From positions 51,810-115,809 of the forward strand of contig NZ_FMAO01000004.1 of assembly GCF_900094835.1 (NCBI RefSeq): 64,000 bases of DNA. Reading direction: 5' to 3'. The DNA comes from Weissella bombi (GTDB lineage Bacteria; Bacillota; Bacilli; Lactobacillales; Lactobacillaceae). A program made the position numbers and the translations under genes. The stretch's first letter is position 1, and every line of letters starts with the position of its first letter. The notes under the pieces were generated by a model. It did not search any database. It was not told where the DNA came from and worked only from the letters and a program-made list of their open reading frames with translations. Positions 47,232 through 58,195 of this stretch are shown one piece after another.

Positions 47232-50200
47232 TTACGCAGGGGTAACAGTAAACGATTGTGATTCAAGTACACTTAGTAATGCTCTTACAGTATCGAAAGC
47301 TGTAAATAACGGTACAGCATTTTCGATAGCTGCATTACGAATACGACGACTATCATTAACTGTCGCAATGTCTTGATGTGTTGAATTAATAACCAATTGT
47401 AATGCGCCGCTACTTAGAGCAGTGACTGCATTATGAGTTGTTTCACTAATTTTATCGAGGATTTGGACACGTAACCCATTATCTTGTAGGTACATGCCCG
47501 TCCCAGCTGTTGCAAATAATTGGAAGCCCAACTCATCAAAACGTTTAGCTAAAACAAGCGCCTCGGCTTTATCTTCATCAGCAATCGTAAACAACACATT
47601 ACCTGTATGTGGGATTTTAATATTTGAAGCAACGAAAGCCTTATACAAAGCCTTTTCAAATGTCTTATCTGATCCCATCACTTCACCAGTTGACTTCATT
47701 TCAGGTCCCAATAATGAATCGACCGCTGGTAACTTTGTAAATGAAAAGATTGGTGATTTAACATGAACCATATCTGATTCTGTTACCAAGCCCGTCTCAA
47801 AGCCCATATCGTTTAATTTTTCACCCAGCATCACGCGCGTTGCCAATTGTGCTAACTTTAAATTCGTCACCTTTGAAATAAATGGTACTGTTCGAGAAGC
47901 ACGCGGATTAACTTCAATAACGTATGCTGTATTATCATGAATTACAAATTGTACATTCATTAACCCAATTGTTTTAAGACTCTTAGCCAAAGCAATGGCA
48001 GCATCAACAATCTCCACACGCACCTTATCTGATAATGTTTGCGTTGGATAGACAGACATTGAATCACCAGAATGAACGCCTGCCCGTTCAATGTGTTCCA
48101 TAATGCCAGGAATTACCACTGTTTGACCATCTGATAAAACGTCCACTTCTGCTTCTGAACCAACCAGGTATGAATCAATCAAAACTGGATGATCATGTGA
48201 TACTTTCACGGCACGTCCCATGTAATCTTTTAATTCAGCTTCATTATTAACAATCTCCATTGCACGACCACCTAAAACATATGAAGGTCGTACTAATACG
48301 GGATAACCAATTTCAGCAGCTGCCTCTAACGCACCGATAATCGTTGTCGCCGTCTTACCAACTGGTTGTGCTAACCCCAATTGTTTAATTACCTGATCAA
48401 ATTCTTCACGGTCTTCAGCCCGATTTAAATTATTAACATTCGTTCCTAAAATATTTACGCCTGCTTCAACCAACGGTTCTGCTAAATTAATGGCTGTTTG
48501 TCCACCAAACTGTACAACAACCCCGACTGGCTTTTCTAAGTCTGTAACATTTAACACATCTTCTAACGTTAGTGGTTCAAAGTACAACTTATCCGAAACA
48601 GAAAAGTCAGTAGAAACCGTTTCTGGATTCGAATTCATAATAATCGCTTCATAACCAGCTGCTTGAATTGCTTTAACCGCATGCACAGTTGCATAATCAA
48701 ATTCCACACCCTGTCCAATCCGAATAGGTCCTGACCCCAAAACCAAAACACTTGGTTTCGAGCTAATAATAGATTCATTTTGCATTTCATAAGTTGCGTA
48801 ATAATACGGTGTTTGTGATTCAAATTCAGCGGCAACCGTATCAACCATTTTATAAACTGGCTTAATAGCTGCTTTTGTCCGTTGATCTACAACTGCTTTA
48901 ACTGGCCATCCCCAAATATCAGCGATTGTTTGATCAGCAAAGCCATTCTTTTTAGCATTTAACAAAGCTTGATTATCACCGACATGTTGGGCTAAATCTT
49001 GTTCGATTTCAATTAAGTGCAATACCTTATCCAAGAAAAAATAGTCAATCTTGGTGCGATTATGAATTTCATCAATTGAAATACCCCGTCGTAACAATTC
49101 GCCAATCATAAACAGGCGATCATCACGAGCCGGCATCAAATCTACCAACAACTGCTCAGTCGTCACATCATTAAAGTTAATGTCGCGTAATCCAATTGCA
49201 CTAATTTCTAATGAACGTACCGCTTTATTCATCGCTTCTTCAATGTTGCGACCAATTGCCATAACTTCCCCGGTTGCCTTCATTTGCGTCCCCAAATGGC
49301 GATCAGCCGTTGTAAATTTATCAAACGGCCATCGTGGAATTTTAACGACTACATAATCTAACGCAGGTTCAAAAGCTGCTTTGGTTGTTCCTGTTACCGG
49401 ATTTAAAATTTCGTCCAATGTTAACCCAACCGCAATTTTGGCTGCCATTTTAGCAATTGGATAACCTGTTGCTTTAGATGCTAGAGCTGATGAACGAGAT
49501 ACACGTGGATTAACTTCAATAATGTCATATTCAAATGAGTTTGGGTTCAAAGCCATTTGAATATTAACACCACCCTCAATTTTCAAAGCACGAATAATTT
49601 TTAAAGCTGCGTCACGCATCATTTGAAGTTCACGATCAGCTAAAGTTTGTACTGGTGCAACCACAATCGAATCGCCTGTATGAATACCAACTGGATCAAA
49701 ATTTTCCATCGATGCAACAATAAGCGCATTATCGGCTGCATCACGCATCACCTCAAATTCAATTTCTTTATAACCCGCAATTGATTGTTCAATTAGAACT
49801 TGTGTAACTGGTGATAACTCTAATCCATTTGAAGCAATTTCTTTTAGTTCAGTTTCATTATTAGCAATACCACCACCAGTACCACCCAAGGTGTAAGCTG
49901 GTCGTACAATCACCGGATACCCACTTTGATTAGCAAAATCGACGGCCTCAGCAACCGTTACAGCAATCAGCGAATCTGGCACTGGTTCATGCAACCGGTT
50001 CATTAAATTCTTAAATGCTTCACGATCCTCAGCCTCTTCAATGGCTGATAGCTTGGTACCTAACAAAATAATTCCTAGTTCATCTAAAATACCAGCTTCT
50101 GCTAATTCTTTGGCCATGTTCAAGCCCGTTTGACCACCCAAAGTTGGTAAAATTGCATCTGGGCGTTCTTTACGTAAAATACGTGCTAAAAATTCGAACG

Positions 50201-50408
50201 ACAACGGTTCAATATAAACTTCATCTGCGGTTTCACTATCCGTCATAATGGTCGCCGGATTAGAATTAACCAAAACAACTTCGTAGCCTTCTTCTTTCAA
50301 AGACATAGCAGCTTGAGTTCCTGAATAATCAAACTCAGCGGCTTGACCGATAATAATTGGCCCTGATCCGATTACCAAAATTTTGTGAATATCTGTACGT
50401 TTAGGCAT
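47232..50408 (-). CDS. carB: Carbamoyl-phosphate synthase large subunit
   Basis: Makes carbamoyl phosphate from bicarbonate, ammonia and two ATP. It has 1058 residues in two homologous ATP-grasp halves, each with its own [17 protein letters not shown] motif (about 9 and 555), then an allosteric MGS domain at the C-terminus. Start at 50408 follows AAGGAAGGA. The carA stop overlaps it by eight bases, fitting a tight CarAB complex. Confidence 0.98.
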   Translation of the reverse strand: MPKRTDIHKILVIGSGPIIIGQAAEFDYSGTQAAMSLKEEGYEVVLVNSNPATIMTDSETADEVYIEPLSFEFLARILRKERPDAILPTLGGQTGLNMAKELAEAGILDELGIILLGTKLSAIEEAEDREAFKNLMNRLHEPVPDSLIAVTVAEAVDFANQSGYPVIVRPAYTLGGTGGGIANNETELKEIASNGLELSPVTQVLIEQSIAGYKEIEFEVMRDAADNALIVASMENFDPVGIHTGDSIVVAPVQTLADRELQMMRDAALKIIRALKIEGGVNIQMALNPNSFEYDIIEVNPRVSRSSALASKATGYPIAKMAAKIAVGLTLDEILNPVTGTTKAAFEPALDYVVVKIPRWPFDKFTTADRHLGTQMKATGEVMAIGRNIEEAMNKAVRSLEISAIGLRDINFNDVTTEQLLVDLMPARDDRLFMIGELLRRGISIDEIHNRTKIDYFFLDKVLHLIEIEQDLAQHVGDNQALLNAKKNGFADQTIADIWGWPVKAVVDQRTKAAIKPVYKMVDTVAAEFESQTPYYYATYEMQNESIISSKPSVLVLGSGPIRIGQGVEFDYATVHAVKAIQAAGYEAIIMNSNPETVSTDFSVSDKLYFEPLTLEDVLNVTDLEKPVGVVVQFGGQTAINLAEPLVEAGVNILGTNVNNLNRAEDREEFDQVIKQLGLAQPVGKTATTIIGALEAAAEIGYPVLVRPSYVLGGRAMEIVNNEAELKDYMGRAVKVSHDHPVLIDSYLVGSEAEVDVLSDGQTVVIPGIMEHIERAGVHSGDSMSVYPTQTLSDKVRVEIVDAAIALAKSLKTIGLMNVQFVIHDNTAYVIEVNPRASRTVPFISKVTNLKLAQLATRVMLGEKLNDMGFETGLVTESDMVHVKSPIFSFTKLPAVDSLLGPEMKSTGEVMGSDKTFEKALYKAFVASNIKIPHTGNVLFTIADEDKAEALVLAKRFDELGFQLFATAGTGMYLQDNGLRVQILDKISETTHNAVTALSSGALQLVINSTHQDIATVNDSRRIRNAAIENAVPLFTAFDTVRALLSVLESQSFTVTPA

Positions 50409-51486
50409 GTTGTCGTTGTCCTTCCTTGTTTTGTGCAATCATTGCTAAGAAATCATCAAATAAATATTCTGCATCATGTGGACCTGGTGCGGCATCTGGA
50501 TGAAATTGCACTGAAAATGCGGCGTGGTTCTTTAAATGCAAGCCTTCAACAGTATGATCATTAATTTCTTCATGAGTGATTTCTAGGTTGGTTCCTGATA
50601 TCGAATCAGCAGCAACAGCGTATCCATGGTTTTGCGATGTAAAATCAATTTGATCTTTTACCATATTACGAACGGCATGATTAAAGCCACGATGACCAAA
50701 CTTTAATTTGTAAGTCTCAGCACCATTAGCTAGCGCAAATAATTGATGACCTAAGCAAATTCCCATCAATGGCATGTTTTCTTGTAATTCACGAATAACA
50801 GGTAAAATGTGGGCCACGTCTTCTGGATTTCCTGGTCCATTTGAAAGCAAGACACCATCTGGCGCCATGTCTAAGATTGTTTTAGCATCCACGTCTGCCG
50901 GAAAGACCATCACATTGACACCTCGTTTTGCTAACGAACGTAAAATTGAATTCTTCAAACCAAAATCAATTAGTGCAATCGAAGGACCGTCTGTTGGATT
51001 AACGTACGTCGTTTTAGTCGTCATTTTGTCAACTTCATCAGTTACGGGCTTTGCTGCTTGTAATTGATGAATTGTTGTTTCGGTAACCTCATCAACAATT
51101 ACCGCTCTCATCACCCCTTGCTCGCGAATTTCTTTTGTTAAAGCACGTGTATCAATCCCCGTAATACCTGGCAAATTCATTTTTTCAGCCCATTCAGCTA
51201 GCGACATTTGTTGACGCCAATTAGATGGCCGACGGGCAATTTCATGTGTGACAATCGCATTCGCTGTCGGCTTTAATGATTCATAGTCATCACGATTAAT
51301 ACCATAGTTACCAATTAGTGGATACGTAAACATTAAAATCTGACCCGAATAAGAAATATCTGTTAATGATTCTTGATAACCCGTCATCCCTGTATTAAAA
51401 ACAAGTTCTCCTGCAACATCCTGTGTTGCACCAAACCCTTCACCAGTGTAAATTGACCCATTTTCTAAAACTAAATAACGTCGCAT
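50401..51486 (-). CDS. carA: Carbamoyl-phosphate synthase small (glutaminase) subunit
   Basis: Supplies ammonia to CarB from glutamine. It has 361 residues: N-terminal domain with [13 protein letters not shown], class I glutamine amidotransferase domain with GNGPEDV-like [12 protein letters not shown] (about 224), nucleophile Cys in [13 protein letters not shown] (about 250) and His/Glu triad in [13 protein letters not shown]. Confidence 0.98.
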   Translation of the reverse strand: MRRYLVLENGSIYTGEGFGATQDVAGELVFNTGMTGYQESLTDISYSGQILMFTYPLIGNYGINRDDYESLKPTANAIVTHEIARRPSNWRQQMSLAEWAEKMNLPGITGIDTRALTKEIREQGVMRAVIVDEVTETTIHQLQAAKPVTDEVDKMTTKTTYVNPTDGPSIALIDFGLKNSILRSLAKRGVNVMVFPADVDAKTILDMAPDGVLLSNGPGNPEDVAHILPVIRELQENMPLMGICLGHQLFALANGAETYKLKFGHRGFNHAVRNMVKDQIDFTSQNHGYAVAADSISGTNLEITHEEINDHTVEGLHLKNHAAFSVQFHPDAAPGPHDAEYLFDDFLAMIAQNKEGQRQHA

Positions 51487-51494
51487 ATTCCCTC

Positions 51495-52772
51495 CTATGC
51501 CTCATATACAATTTGACCATCGATCATGGTTAATAAAGTTTGACCATATATCGTTGCACCGATAAATGGTGTGTTCACACCTTTTGAAGCAAATTCATCT
51601 GCAGTGATTTTATGAGTATGTCCAATATCAAACAGTGCTAAATCGGCTGGTTGACCGACCTTAATCGCGGTTGCTCCAGTCAAACCAAACGCTTGTTGTG
51701 GTTGAATAACCATCCAATCTAACAACTGCGCTAAGGTCGCAATGCCTGATTTAACCAAATGGGTGTAAAGCAATTGGAAACTGGTTTCAATTCCTGTAAT
51801 ACCAAAAGCTGCGCCGATAAACGATCCTTCTTTTTCAGCCAAACTGTGGGGTGCGTGGTCTGTGGCTACCATATCGATGGTCCCGTCTAATAGCCCTGCA
51901 ATCACTGCAGTTCGATCTGCTGGTGTTCGTAGTGGCGGATTCATTTTAAAGTACGCATTATCACTTGTAATATCTGTTTCATCTAGTAGTAGATGATGTG
52001 GTGATACCTCAGCAGTCACATTAACCCCTTGAGCCTTAGCAATGCGAACCAATTCAACCGATTCTTTCGTTGAAATGTGAGCGACATGATAATGTACACC
52101 AGTTGCTTTCGCTAAAACCAAATCTCGCGCAAGCTGTGACGATTCACCTAACGGATCCATCCCTGGTAAATTTAATTCTTCAGCTCGCTTACCTAAGTTC
52201 ATTACACCACCGTTAATTAACGAATTATCTTCCACATGTGCGACTAATGGCCGCTGCGCTTTAGCGGCCGCCTTCATTGCTGCTAACATGGTAGCAGCCG
52301 TTTGCACACCTTTACCATCATTCGTAAATCCAACTGCACCCGCATCAGTTAATGCTTTGATATCACTCACATCTTCAGTCGTTAAATCTGTTGAAATAGC
52401 TGCATACTGATATAAGTGAACCAAACTGTTAGCGTCGTTGTTGGCTTTAATCATTTGAAAATTAGCCAGTGTATCCGGTACTGGATCTAAATTTGGCATA
52501 GCCAATACTGTTGTAAAGCCCCCTCGTGCAGCTGCTCTTGATCCAGTTGCAACAGTTTCTTTATACGCAAAACCTGGTTCACGAAAATGAACATGCACAT
52601 CAACTAAACCTGGTGTCATCAAGACGCCATTTGCGTCTATCACACGGTCAGTCGTTTCAGTAATATTGTTTGCAACTTTCTTGATAACACCATCAACTAC
52701 TAGCACGTCCTGATGCATCAAATCATTATCTGCTACGACAATTTGGGTATTTTTAATCAATACTGATGTCAT
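51495..52772 (-). CDS. pyrC: Dihydroorotase
   Basis: Cyclises carbamoyl-aspartate to dihydroorotate. A 425-residue class I zinc amidohydrolase with PGLVDVHVHFREPGF (metal His pair, about 53-67), VAHVEDN, YHVAHIST and DMVATDHAPHS. Overlaps pyrB by 20 bases. Confidence 0.97.
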   Translation of the reverse strand: MTSVLIKNTQIVVADNDLMHQDVLVVDGVIKKVANNITETTDRVIDANGVLMTPGLVDVHVHFREPGFAYKETVATGSRAAARGGFTTVLAMPNLDPVPDTLANFQMIKANNDANSLVHLYQYAAISTDLTTEDVSDIKALTDAGAVGFTNDGKGVQTAATMLAAMKAAAKAQRPLVAHVEDNSLINGGVMNLGKRAEELNLPGMDPLGESSQLARDLVLAKATGVHYHVAHISTKESVELVRIAKAQGVNVTAEVSPHHLLLDETDITSDNAYFKMNPPLRTPADRTAVIAGLLDGTIDMVATDHAPHSLAEKEGSFIGAAFGITGIETSFQLLYTHLVKSGIATLAQLLDWMVIQPQQAFGLTGATAIKVGQPADLALFDIGHTHKITADEFASKGVNTPFIGATIYGQTLLTMIDGQIVYEA

Positions 52773-53676
52773 TTATTTTGTCCTCCGTCAGACTAGCTAA
52801 AATTGCAATTCGTGCATAAACGCCATTCGCCATTTGTGTGAAAATACGTGATTTATCGGCTTCTACTAATTCGTCAGCAATTTCCACGCCACGGTTAACT
52901 GGTGCCGGATGCATTACAATGGCCGTCTTTTGTAAGCGGTCATAGCGTTCATGCGTTAACCCAAATTGCTGATGATATGTTGTTTCAGAAAACATGACAT
53001 TATCTTGGTCAGCCAATCGTTCATGTTGCACCCGTAACAGCATTAAAACATCTAAAGCCTCTATGCCGGTATCTATTTCCTGATAGGTACCATATTGATC
53101 AAAATCAGTTGGATACCATTCTCTTGGGCCAGCAAAACTAACCTGTGCACCTAATCGATTCAAAATTTCTGCATTTGAGCGTGCGACTCTTGAATGAGAT
53201 AAATCACCCACAATGCGAATCTTTAGCCCTGAAAAATGACCAAAGTTTTCATAAATTGTCATTAAATCAAGCAAACTTTGTGAGGGATGTTGACCACTAC
53301 CATCCCCTGCATTAACTAGTTGCGGTATCAACGGTGAATTTTCAGCAATTAAAGGCACGTACCACTCATTAACATGATGCCGAAGAACTACAGCATCAAC
53401 ACCGATTGCACCCAATGTTTTTAAAGTATCACTTAACGATTCCCCTTTTTGGGTTGAACTGGTTTGTGGATTAACCTGAATTTGCTGCCATCCTAATTTT
53501 GATTCGGCCATTTGAAAACTACTGGCAGTACGCGTTGAATTTTCAAAGAATAAATTAGCAACATATCTAGTCTGTTTAGGAACTGATAACTCGCCATTTT
53601 TATAAGCCAAACTTGTCGTAATTAGTGTCATAATTTCTTGTTTCGTTAAATCATTTAAGTTCACAAAGTTTCGCAT
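52753..53676 (-). CDS. pyrB: Aspartate carbamoyltransferase catalytic subunit
   Basis: Joins carbamoyl phosphate and aspartate. It has 307 residues, with the phosphate loop FFENSTRTASSFQMA (about 48-62) and an HPSQSLLDLMTIYE segment (about 130). No regulatory pyrI. First gene of the operon, behind a PyrR-type attenuator. Confidence 0.97.
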   Translation of the reverse strand: MRNFVNLNDLTKQEIMTLITTSLAYKNGELSVPKQTRYVANLFFENSTRTASSFQMAESKLGWQQIQVNPQTSSTQKGESLSDTLKTLGAIGVDAVVLRHHVNEWYVPLIAENSPLIPQLVNAGDGSGQHPSQSLLDLMTIYENFGHFSGLKIRIVGDLSHSRVARSNAEILNRLGAQVSFAGPREWYPTDFDQYGTYQEIDTGIEALDVLMLLRVQHERLADQDNVMFSETTYHQQFGLTHERYDRLQKTAIVMHPAPVNRGVEIADELVEADKSRIFTQMANGVYARIAILASLTEDKINDISID

Positions 53677-53698
53677 ACTATCTCCTCATTTTCTACAC

Positions 53699-53848
53699 AA
53701 AAAAGCCCTATGAATCCAGTGATCCATAAGGCTTAATGCGTTGCTAGATAGTCTTCTACCCACTTGTGGTATCTGCCATCAACTTGCATATCCTTTGTTA
53801 GCCTCACTGGACTACATTTAAAGGTTATTCTTGATTGACATAACTATA
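53699..53848 (-). promoter_or_regulatory. PyrR-binding attenuator of the pyr operon
   Basis: The leader contains AGTCCAGTGAGGCTAACAAAGG (in the 53791-53813 region), matching the PyrR binding-loop consensus, then a terminator hairpin (53699-53734, AAGCCTTATG stem plus TTTTTT). In the presence of UMP, PyrR would favour termination. No pyrR gene is in the window. Confidence 0.88.
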
Positions 53849-53871
53849 GCATGTTTATTTATCTAGGTAAA
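53843..53871 (-). promoter_or_regulatory. pyr operon promoter
   Basis: TTTACC (53866-53871) and TATAGT (53843-53848), 17-base spacer, minus strand, just before the PyrR leader. Confidence 0.75.
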
Positions 53872-53948
53872 CAGTTTACTTAATAGTTAAATATACTTAA
53901 ACGTTTAACCTATTTATTTAAATACATTTATTATTTTAATCAGCGTTA

Positions 53949-54902
53949 TTATTCATCGACCACGTCGTTGATTGTAATCACACCAACCACTTCATCCTTT
54001 TCAGTAACAACTAAGTTAGAGATATTGTGGGCCGCCATCTTACGCCATGCAGCTCGATTTCGTTTATTAACGTCAATGCTAATAAAGCCTTCTGTCATAT
54101 AATCAGCTGCCGTTGATGCCTTAACCTTGGTAACATGAAGCATTTTCTTACGAATATCACCATCAGTCACAATACCAACCACTTCATCCTTATCCTTAAC
54201 TAATGTCATTCCAATACCAAAATCACTAATACGGTAGATAACATCATTAAGTGGTGTTTCAAGATCCACATACGGTACTTTTGTGTGCATAACGTTTTTA
54301 ACTGTTTGCAACAACAACTTTCCAATTGATCCACCTGGATGATACAAAGCGAAATCTTTCTTCGTGAACTGCTTTTCTTTTTGCACAGCAATTAATAACG
54401 CATCCCCAACCACCAACGTCGCCGTTGTCGAGTTAGTTGGCGCTAATTTAGTAACGTCCGCTTCAGAAGCAACATCAACAATTAATGCCTCCTGCGTATT
54501 TTTGGCTAACGTTGAATCGGAAGCCCCCGTCAATGCAATCGTCTTCAAGTCTTTACCAAAGATTTCTTGCAAAGCAAAGTAAGTCTGCAAAACTTCTTCC
54601 GTCTCACCACTATTAGATACAAAAACAACCACATCATCTGCTGACACACGACCTAAATCACCGTGGAAGGCATTACCAGCATCGATGAAAAAACTAGGTA
54701 CACCAATCGAAGAAAATGAAGCCGAAATTTTTTCAGCAATGATTCCCGATTTACCAATAGCGATAAAAATTAAACGACCCGTCATCTCTAAGACGTCATT
54801 AACAAATTGATCAAAACTTTCATCTAATTCATCACGAACCTTTTCCAAAGTTTTAATCTCAATATCAAAGGTCTCTTTCGCATCTTTATAATAAGTCTTC
54901 AT
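53949..54902 (-). CDS. kdsD: Arabinose-5-phosphate isomerase (KdsD-like: SIS plus two CBS domains)
   Basis: Interconverts ribulose-5-phosphate and arabinose-5-phosphate, the first step to KDO. It has 317 residues. The SIS domain has AIGKSGIIAEKISASFSSIG (about 44-63), FHGDLGRV (catalytic His, about 77) and SNSGETEEVL; two CBS domains follow (VMHTKVPYVDLETPL and YMTEGFISIDV). The start at 54902 is chosen because AAGGTGG is nine bases upstream; it then overlaps the kdsA end by 17 bases. The adjacent KDO-8-phosphate synthase strongly supports the function. Confidence 0.88.
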   Translation of the reverse strand: MKTYYKDAKETFDIEIKTLEKVRDELDESFDQFVNDVLEMTGRLIFIAIGKSGIIAEKISASFSSIGVPSFFIDAGNAFHGDLGRVSADDVVVFVSNSGETEEVLQTYFALQEIFGKDLKTIALTGASDSTLAKNTQEALIVDVASEADVTKLAPTNSTTATLVVGDALLIAVQKEKQFTKKDFALYHPGGSIGKLLLQTVKNVMHTKVPYVDLETPLNDVIYRISDFGIGMTLVKDKDEVVGIVTDGDIRKKMLHVTKVKASTAADYMTEGFISIDVNKRNRAAWRKMAAHNISNLVVTEKDEVVGVITINDVVDE

Positions 54903-55737
54903 CTGCATACACCACCTTACTGTTAAGATGTTCATGGAACAGCTTGTTGGCTTCTTCTAAGATTGGACGTGCCTTTGATAGGTACAACTGACTATCTTGG
55001 TCAGAAATAGCCTTAGGTGGATTTGGATGGACTTCTGCAAAGATACCATCAATTCCAATTGCTAAGGCGGCACGCATTAATGGGAAAATATAATCACGGT
55101 TACCACCGGAATGATTACCATAACCACTTGGAATCTGGACAGAGTGGGTAGCATCAAAAATAACTGGGTAACCTGTTTCACGCATCTGGATTAAGCTTGT
55201 CATATCAACTACTAATTGATGGTAACCAAACATAGTACCACGTTCAGTTACTAGGACACGCTTGTCTTCTGTCTCAACTTTCGTCACGGCACTTTGAATA
55301 TCTTCAGGTGCCATAAACTGTGCCTTCTTAATATTAACAACACGGCCAGTCTTAGCTGCTGCTAGTAACAAATCAGTTTGACGACTTAGATAAGCTGGAA
55401 TCTGTAGTACATCTGCCACTTCTGCAACTGGGGCACATTGATATGACTCATGCACGTCAGTCACAATTGGGACATTGTATTCTTCTTTAATCTTACGTAA
55501 GACCTCTAAACCAGCTTCCATTCCGGCACCACGGTCAGATGACATCGAACTACGGTTAGCCTTATCAAACGATGCCTTAAACACATAATTAATGCCTAAT
55601 TCATCGGTAATTTTTTTCAATTCTTCAACAACTTCAACACAAGTTTCATAAGATTCAATGGCACATGGGCCCGCTAGTAAAGTTAAACGATCGTCCTTAA
55701 AGCCATACTCTTGAAATACTTCACTAATTTTTGGCAT
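54886..55737 (-). CDS. kdsA: 3-deoxy-8-phosphooctulonate (KDO-8-phosphate) synthase
   Basis: Condenses phosphoenolpyruvate with arabinose-5-phosphate. It has 283 residues, normal length. All family blocks are present: LLAGPCAIES (about 20), FKASFDKANRSS (about 53), TDVHE (about 94), IPAYLSRQTDLL (about 112), ERGTMFGYHQLVVDM and FDATHSVQIPSG. These separate it from DAHP synthases. KDO is a hallmark of Gram-negative lipopolysaccharide, so the gene is unexpected here. CGGGGGAA precedes the ATG. KdsC and KdsB genes are not in the window. Confidence 0.92.
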   Translation of the reverse strand: MPKISEVFQEYGFKDDRLTLLAGPCAIESYETCVEVVEELKKITDELGINYVFKASFDKANRSSMSSDRGAGMEAGLEVLRKIKEEYNVPIVTDVHESYQCAPVAEVADVLQIPAYLSRQTDLLLAAAKTGRVVNIKKAQFMAPEDIQSAVTKVETEDKRVLVTERGTMFGYHQLVVDMTSLIQMRETGYPVIFDATHSVQIPSGYGNHSGGNRDYIFPLMRAALAIGIDGIFAEVHPNPPKAISDQDSQLYLSKARPILEEANKLFHEHLNSKVVYADEDLL

Positions 55738-55864
55738 ATCTATTCCCCCGTTTTTGACTAGTTCAATTGATAAACATTATTAGAAATTATTAATTTTTAA
55801 ATATTATATGCTAACTTTTCCATTTTGGCACGATTAAAGTCTTCGTTTTATTTCCTAAAAGGAC

Positions 55865-55912
55865 AAAAAAAGTTGGTTAACTGCTTGTAAATTAAGTGTT
55901 TTGACCAACTTT
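55865..55912 (-). terminator. Terminator of luxS
   Basis: Minus-strand stem AAAGTTGGTCAAAA with TTAACCAACTTTTTTT; the T-run is seven long. Confidence 0.8.
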
Positions 55913-55935
55913 ATTTTTGTAATTAAACTGTTACT

Positions 55936-56415
55936 TTATGCTTCCACAACATGACGAACATAAGGGTCGTCTGAGAAACCTTGATCCAAAATAATACGTG
56001 CCCATTCCTTTGCTGAGTGCAAACTGTGGTCCTTGTAATTTCCACATTCACGCATTGTTGTTGCTGGCACATCATCCCATTGAATATCATCACGAATCTT
56101 ACGTAGTGCATGTGTAAAGGCTGCTGCTACTTCTGTTGTTGAGTAATCTTGCCAACTAATTACGTGGAATCCAGTACGGCAACCAAATGGTGAAATATCA
56201 ATGATACCATCCAACTCATCACGCACTAAGCTGGCAAACAAATGCTCCAAAGTGTGCACACCAGCTGTTTCAATAGCGGTCTCGTTTGGTTGCGTTAGAC
56301 GCAAATCATAGTTAACAATTTGGCCACCTGCCGGTCCTTGTTGGGTTTCAATCTTACGGACGTATGGTGCCTTTACTTTTGTGTGATCCAATGAAAAACT
56401 TTCAACTTCTGCCAT
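55936..56415 (-). CDS. luxS: S-ribosylhomocysteine lyase LuxS
   Basis: Splits S-ribosylhomocysteine into homocysteine and DPD, recycling methyl-donor waste and yielding autoinducer-2 precursor. It has 159 residues, with the metal site HTLEH (about 53-57) and third ligand Cys in ECGNYKDHS, and catalytic Cys in GCRTGFH. It has its own promoter and a methionine T-box, so its main control is by methionine supply. TAGGAGG precedes the ATG. Confidence 0.98.
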   Translation of the reverse strand: MAEVESFSLDHTKVKAPYVRKIETQQGPAGGQIVNYDLRLTQPNETAIETAGVHTLEHLFASLVRDELDGIIDISPFGCRTGFHVISWQDYSTTEVAAAFTHALRKIRDDIQWDDVPATTMRECGNYKDHSLHSAKEWARIILDQGFSDDPYVRHVVEA

Positions 56416-56473
56416 GATAAATTCCTCCTAAATATTCAACATAATCCCCGTTAATCGACATCGTTCTTTAAAC

Positions 56474-56715
56474 AAAAACGTCCCGTAATCAATTAAGATT
56501 ACGGGACGTTATCACGTGGTACCACCCGAGTTTAATAAGTATCTAACTTATCCTCTCAGCGCTATAACGGGCGCTCCCGAATGGCATTGACGCATTGTTC
56601 ATGTCATTTATGACTCCAAGACCATCTTCCGATAATGCCTTTATCAGTTTCCAGCAACCACTGACTCTCTATAAAACGCCTTTATCGTACTCATCTTTTC
56701 CATGTCGATAAGGCT
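56474..56715 (-). ncRNA. T-box riboswitch, methionine specifier, controlling luxS
   Basis: Read on the minus strand: AGAGAGTCAGTGGTTGCTGG..AAACTG distal Stem I, specifier region GGAAG-ATG-GTCTTGGAG (ATG at 56623-56625), and T-box CGGGTGGTACCACG (56515-56527). The terminator ACGTCCCGTAATC/GATTACGGGACGT plus TTTTTG lies at 56474-56510. It points away from cysS and reads into luxS. Confidence 0.92.
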
Positions 56716-56744
56716 ATGCTAAATCTAATCCCACGTTGTGTCAA
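56716..56744 (-). promoter_or_regulatory. luxS T-box promoter
   Basis: TTGACA (56739-56744) and TAGCAT (56716-56721), 17-base spacer, minus strand. Confidence 0.8.
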
Positions 56745-56782
56745 CCGTTTAATTAAAAAAAACTCATTTTTGTCATTTATTA

Positions 56783-58195
56783 TTAACGATGCCAACGTGT
56801 TCCCTGTGGCGTATCTTCAAGGATAATGTCTTGCTGTGCCAATAAGTCACGAATTTCATCAGAACGTGCAAAATTTTTAACCGCACGTGCTTCATCACGT
56901 TCTTTAATCAAAGCATCAATATCCGCATCCAATAATTCGTCCTGAGCCAAACCATCAACGCCAAAGACTCCCATCAACGTCGCAATACTATCTAAAATAA
57001 ATTGAATAGTTTGTTGGTAGACCTCTTGGGCATTTGCATATTGATTAGCTAAATCAACTAACCCATAAATCGCTGTCAATGCATTCGGCGTATTAAAATC
57101 ATCATCCATCGCTGCATTAAATGCAGTAATAAACTCGTTAGCTTGCGCCATTATTTGGTTATCATCCCCAGCAAGTGCACCTTGCAAACGGAATTGCAAA
57201 TTACGATAACCGGTACGAATATGGTCTAGATTTTTACCTGCTTGCGCCATGTTGCTCTCTGAATAAGCAATAGCACGGCGATATTGTGTCGTTGCCATAA
57301 AGAAACGTAGCACCATTGGATCATCAATTTGTTGCAATAAATCATGCACCGTTACGAAGTTTCCTAGTGACTTTGACATCTTCTCATTTTCATCACCAAC
57401 TGTCACAAAACCATTATGCAACCACATGTTTACAAACTGCTCGCCTGTATGTGCTTCACTCTGAGCGATTTCATTCGTGTGGTGTGGGAACGCTAAATCA
57501 ATTCCACCACCATGAATATCAAAATGATTTCCTAAATACTTAGTCGACATAACAGAGCATTCAATGTGCCAACCAGGACGCCCTTTACCCCAAGGAGAAT
57601 CCCAGGCAATCGCACCATCCCCATTTTCACCCTTCCACACAGCAAAATCCATTGGATCTTCTTTGCGAGCCAACTCTACATCATCCAAACGACCTGCAGC
57701 ATTCGAAGTCATATCGCTTAAATCTTGATGAGCCAAAGCACCATAATTTTTAAATTTTTTAGCACGATAATACACGTCACCTGCTGACTCATAGGCATAA
57801 CCCTTAGCAATTAAGTCAGTTACAAAATCAATAATTTCTGAAATATGTTCAGTTGCCCGTGGTCGCACTGTTGCTGGCTTAATATTCAAAGCAGCTGTAT
57901 CCTCATTGAATGCAGCAATATATTTATCAGCTAATTCAGGTACTGTAATACCTTGTTCAGCTGCTGCTTTAATCATTTTGTCATCCACATCTGTAAAATT
58001 AGATACGTAATCAACCTCATAACCACGATACTCAAAATAACGTCGTATTGTATCAAAGGCAATTGCAGAACGTGCATTTCCAATATGAATGTAGTTATAG
58101 ACAGTTGGCCCACAGACATACATACTGATTTTACCTTCATGCATAGGTTGGAAATCTTCCTTAGCCAACGTCATGGTATTAAACATTTTCATCAT
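56783..58195 (-). CDS. cysS: Cysteinyl-tRNA synthetase
   Basis: Class I synthetase of 470 residues. HIGH-type motif in YIHIGNARS (about 35), zinc ligands in [14 protein letters not shown] and FPHHTNE, and KMSKS in [10 protein letters not shown] (about 268). Charges tRNA-Cys in the cytosol. AGGAGAGGG lies before two consecutive ATG codons. No T-box or Cys control region precedes it. Confidence 0.97.
   Translation of the reverse strand: MMKMFNTMTLAKEDFQPMHEGKISMYVCGPTVYNYIHIGNARSAIAFDTIRRYFEYRGYEVDYVSNFTDVDDKMIKAAAEQGITVPELADKYIAAFNEDTAALNIKPATVRPRATEHISEIIDFVTDLIAKGYAYESAGDVYYRAKKFKNYGALAHQDLSDMTSNAAGRLDDVELARKEDPMDFAVWKGENGDGAIAWDSPWGKGRPGWHIECSVMSTKYLGNHFDIHGGGIDLAFPHHTNEIAQSEAHTGEQFVNMWLHNGFVTVGDENEKMSKSLGNFVTVHDLLQQIDDPMVLRFFMATTQYRRAIAYSESNMAQAGKNLDHIRTGYRNLQFRLQGALAGDDNQIMAQANEFITAFNAAMDDDFNTPNALTAIYGLVDLANQYANAQEVYQQTIQFILDSIATLMGVFGVDGLAQDELLDADIDALIKERDEARAVKNFARSDEIRDLLAQQDIILEDTPQGTRWHR

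Noticed and set aside
54886..55737. DAHP synthase (aromatic pathway) instead of KDO-8-phosphate synthase
   Set aside because: The FKASFDKANRSS and SRQTDLL blocks and the adjacent kdsD are KdsA features; both classes share only the PEP-binding core.
56474..56744. T-box as a cysteine-specific regulator of cysS
   Set aside because: It lies downstream of cysS on the same strand and reads into luxS. The specifier region reads ATG, not TGC.
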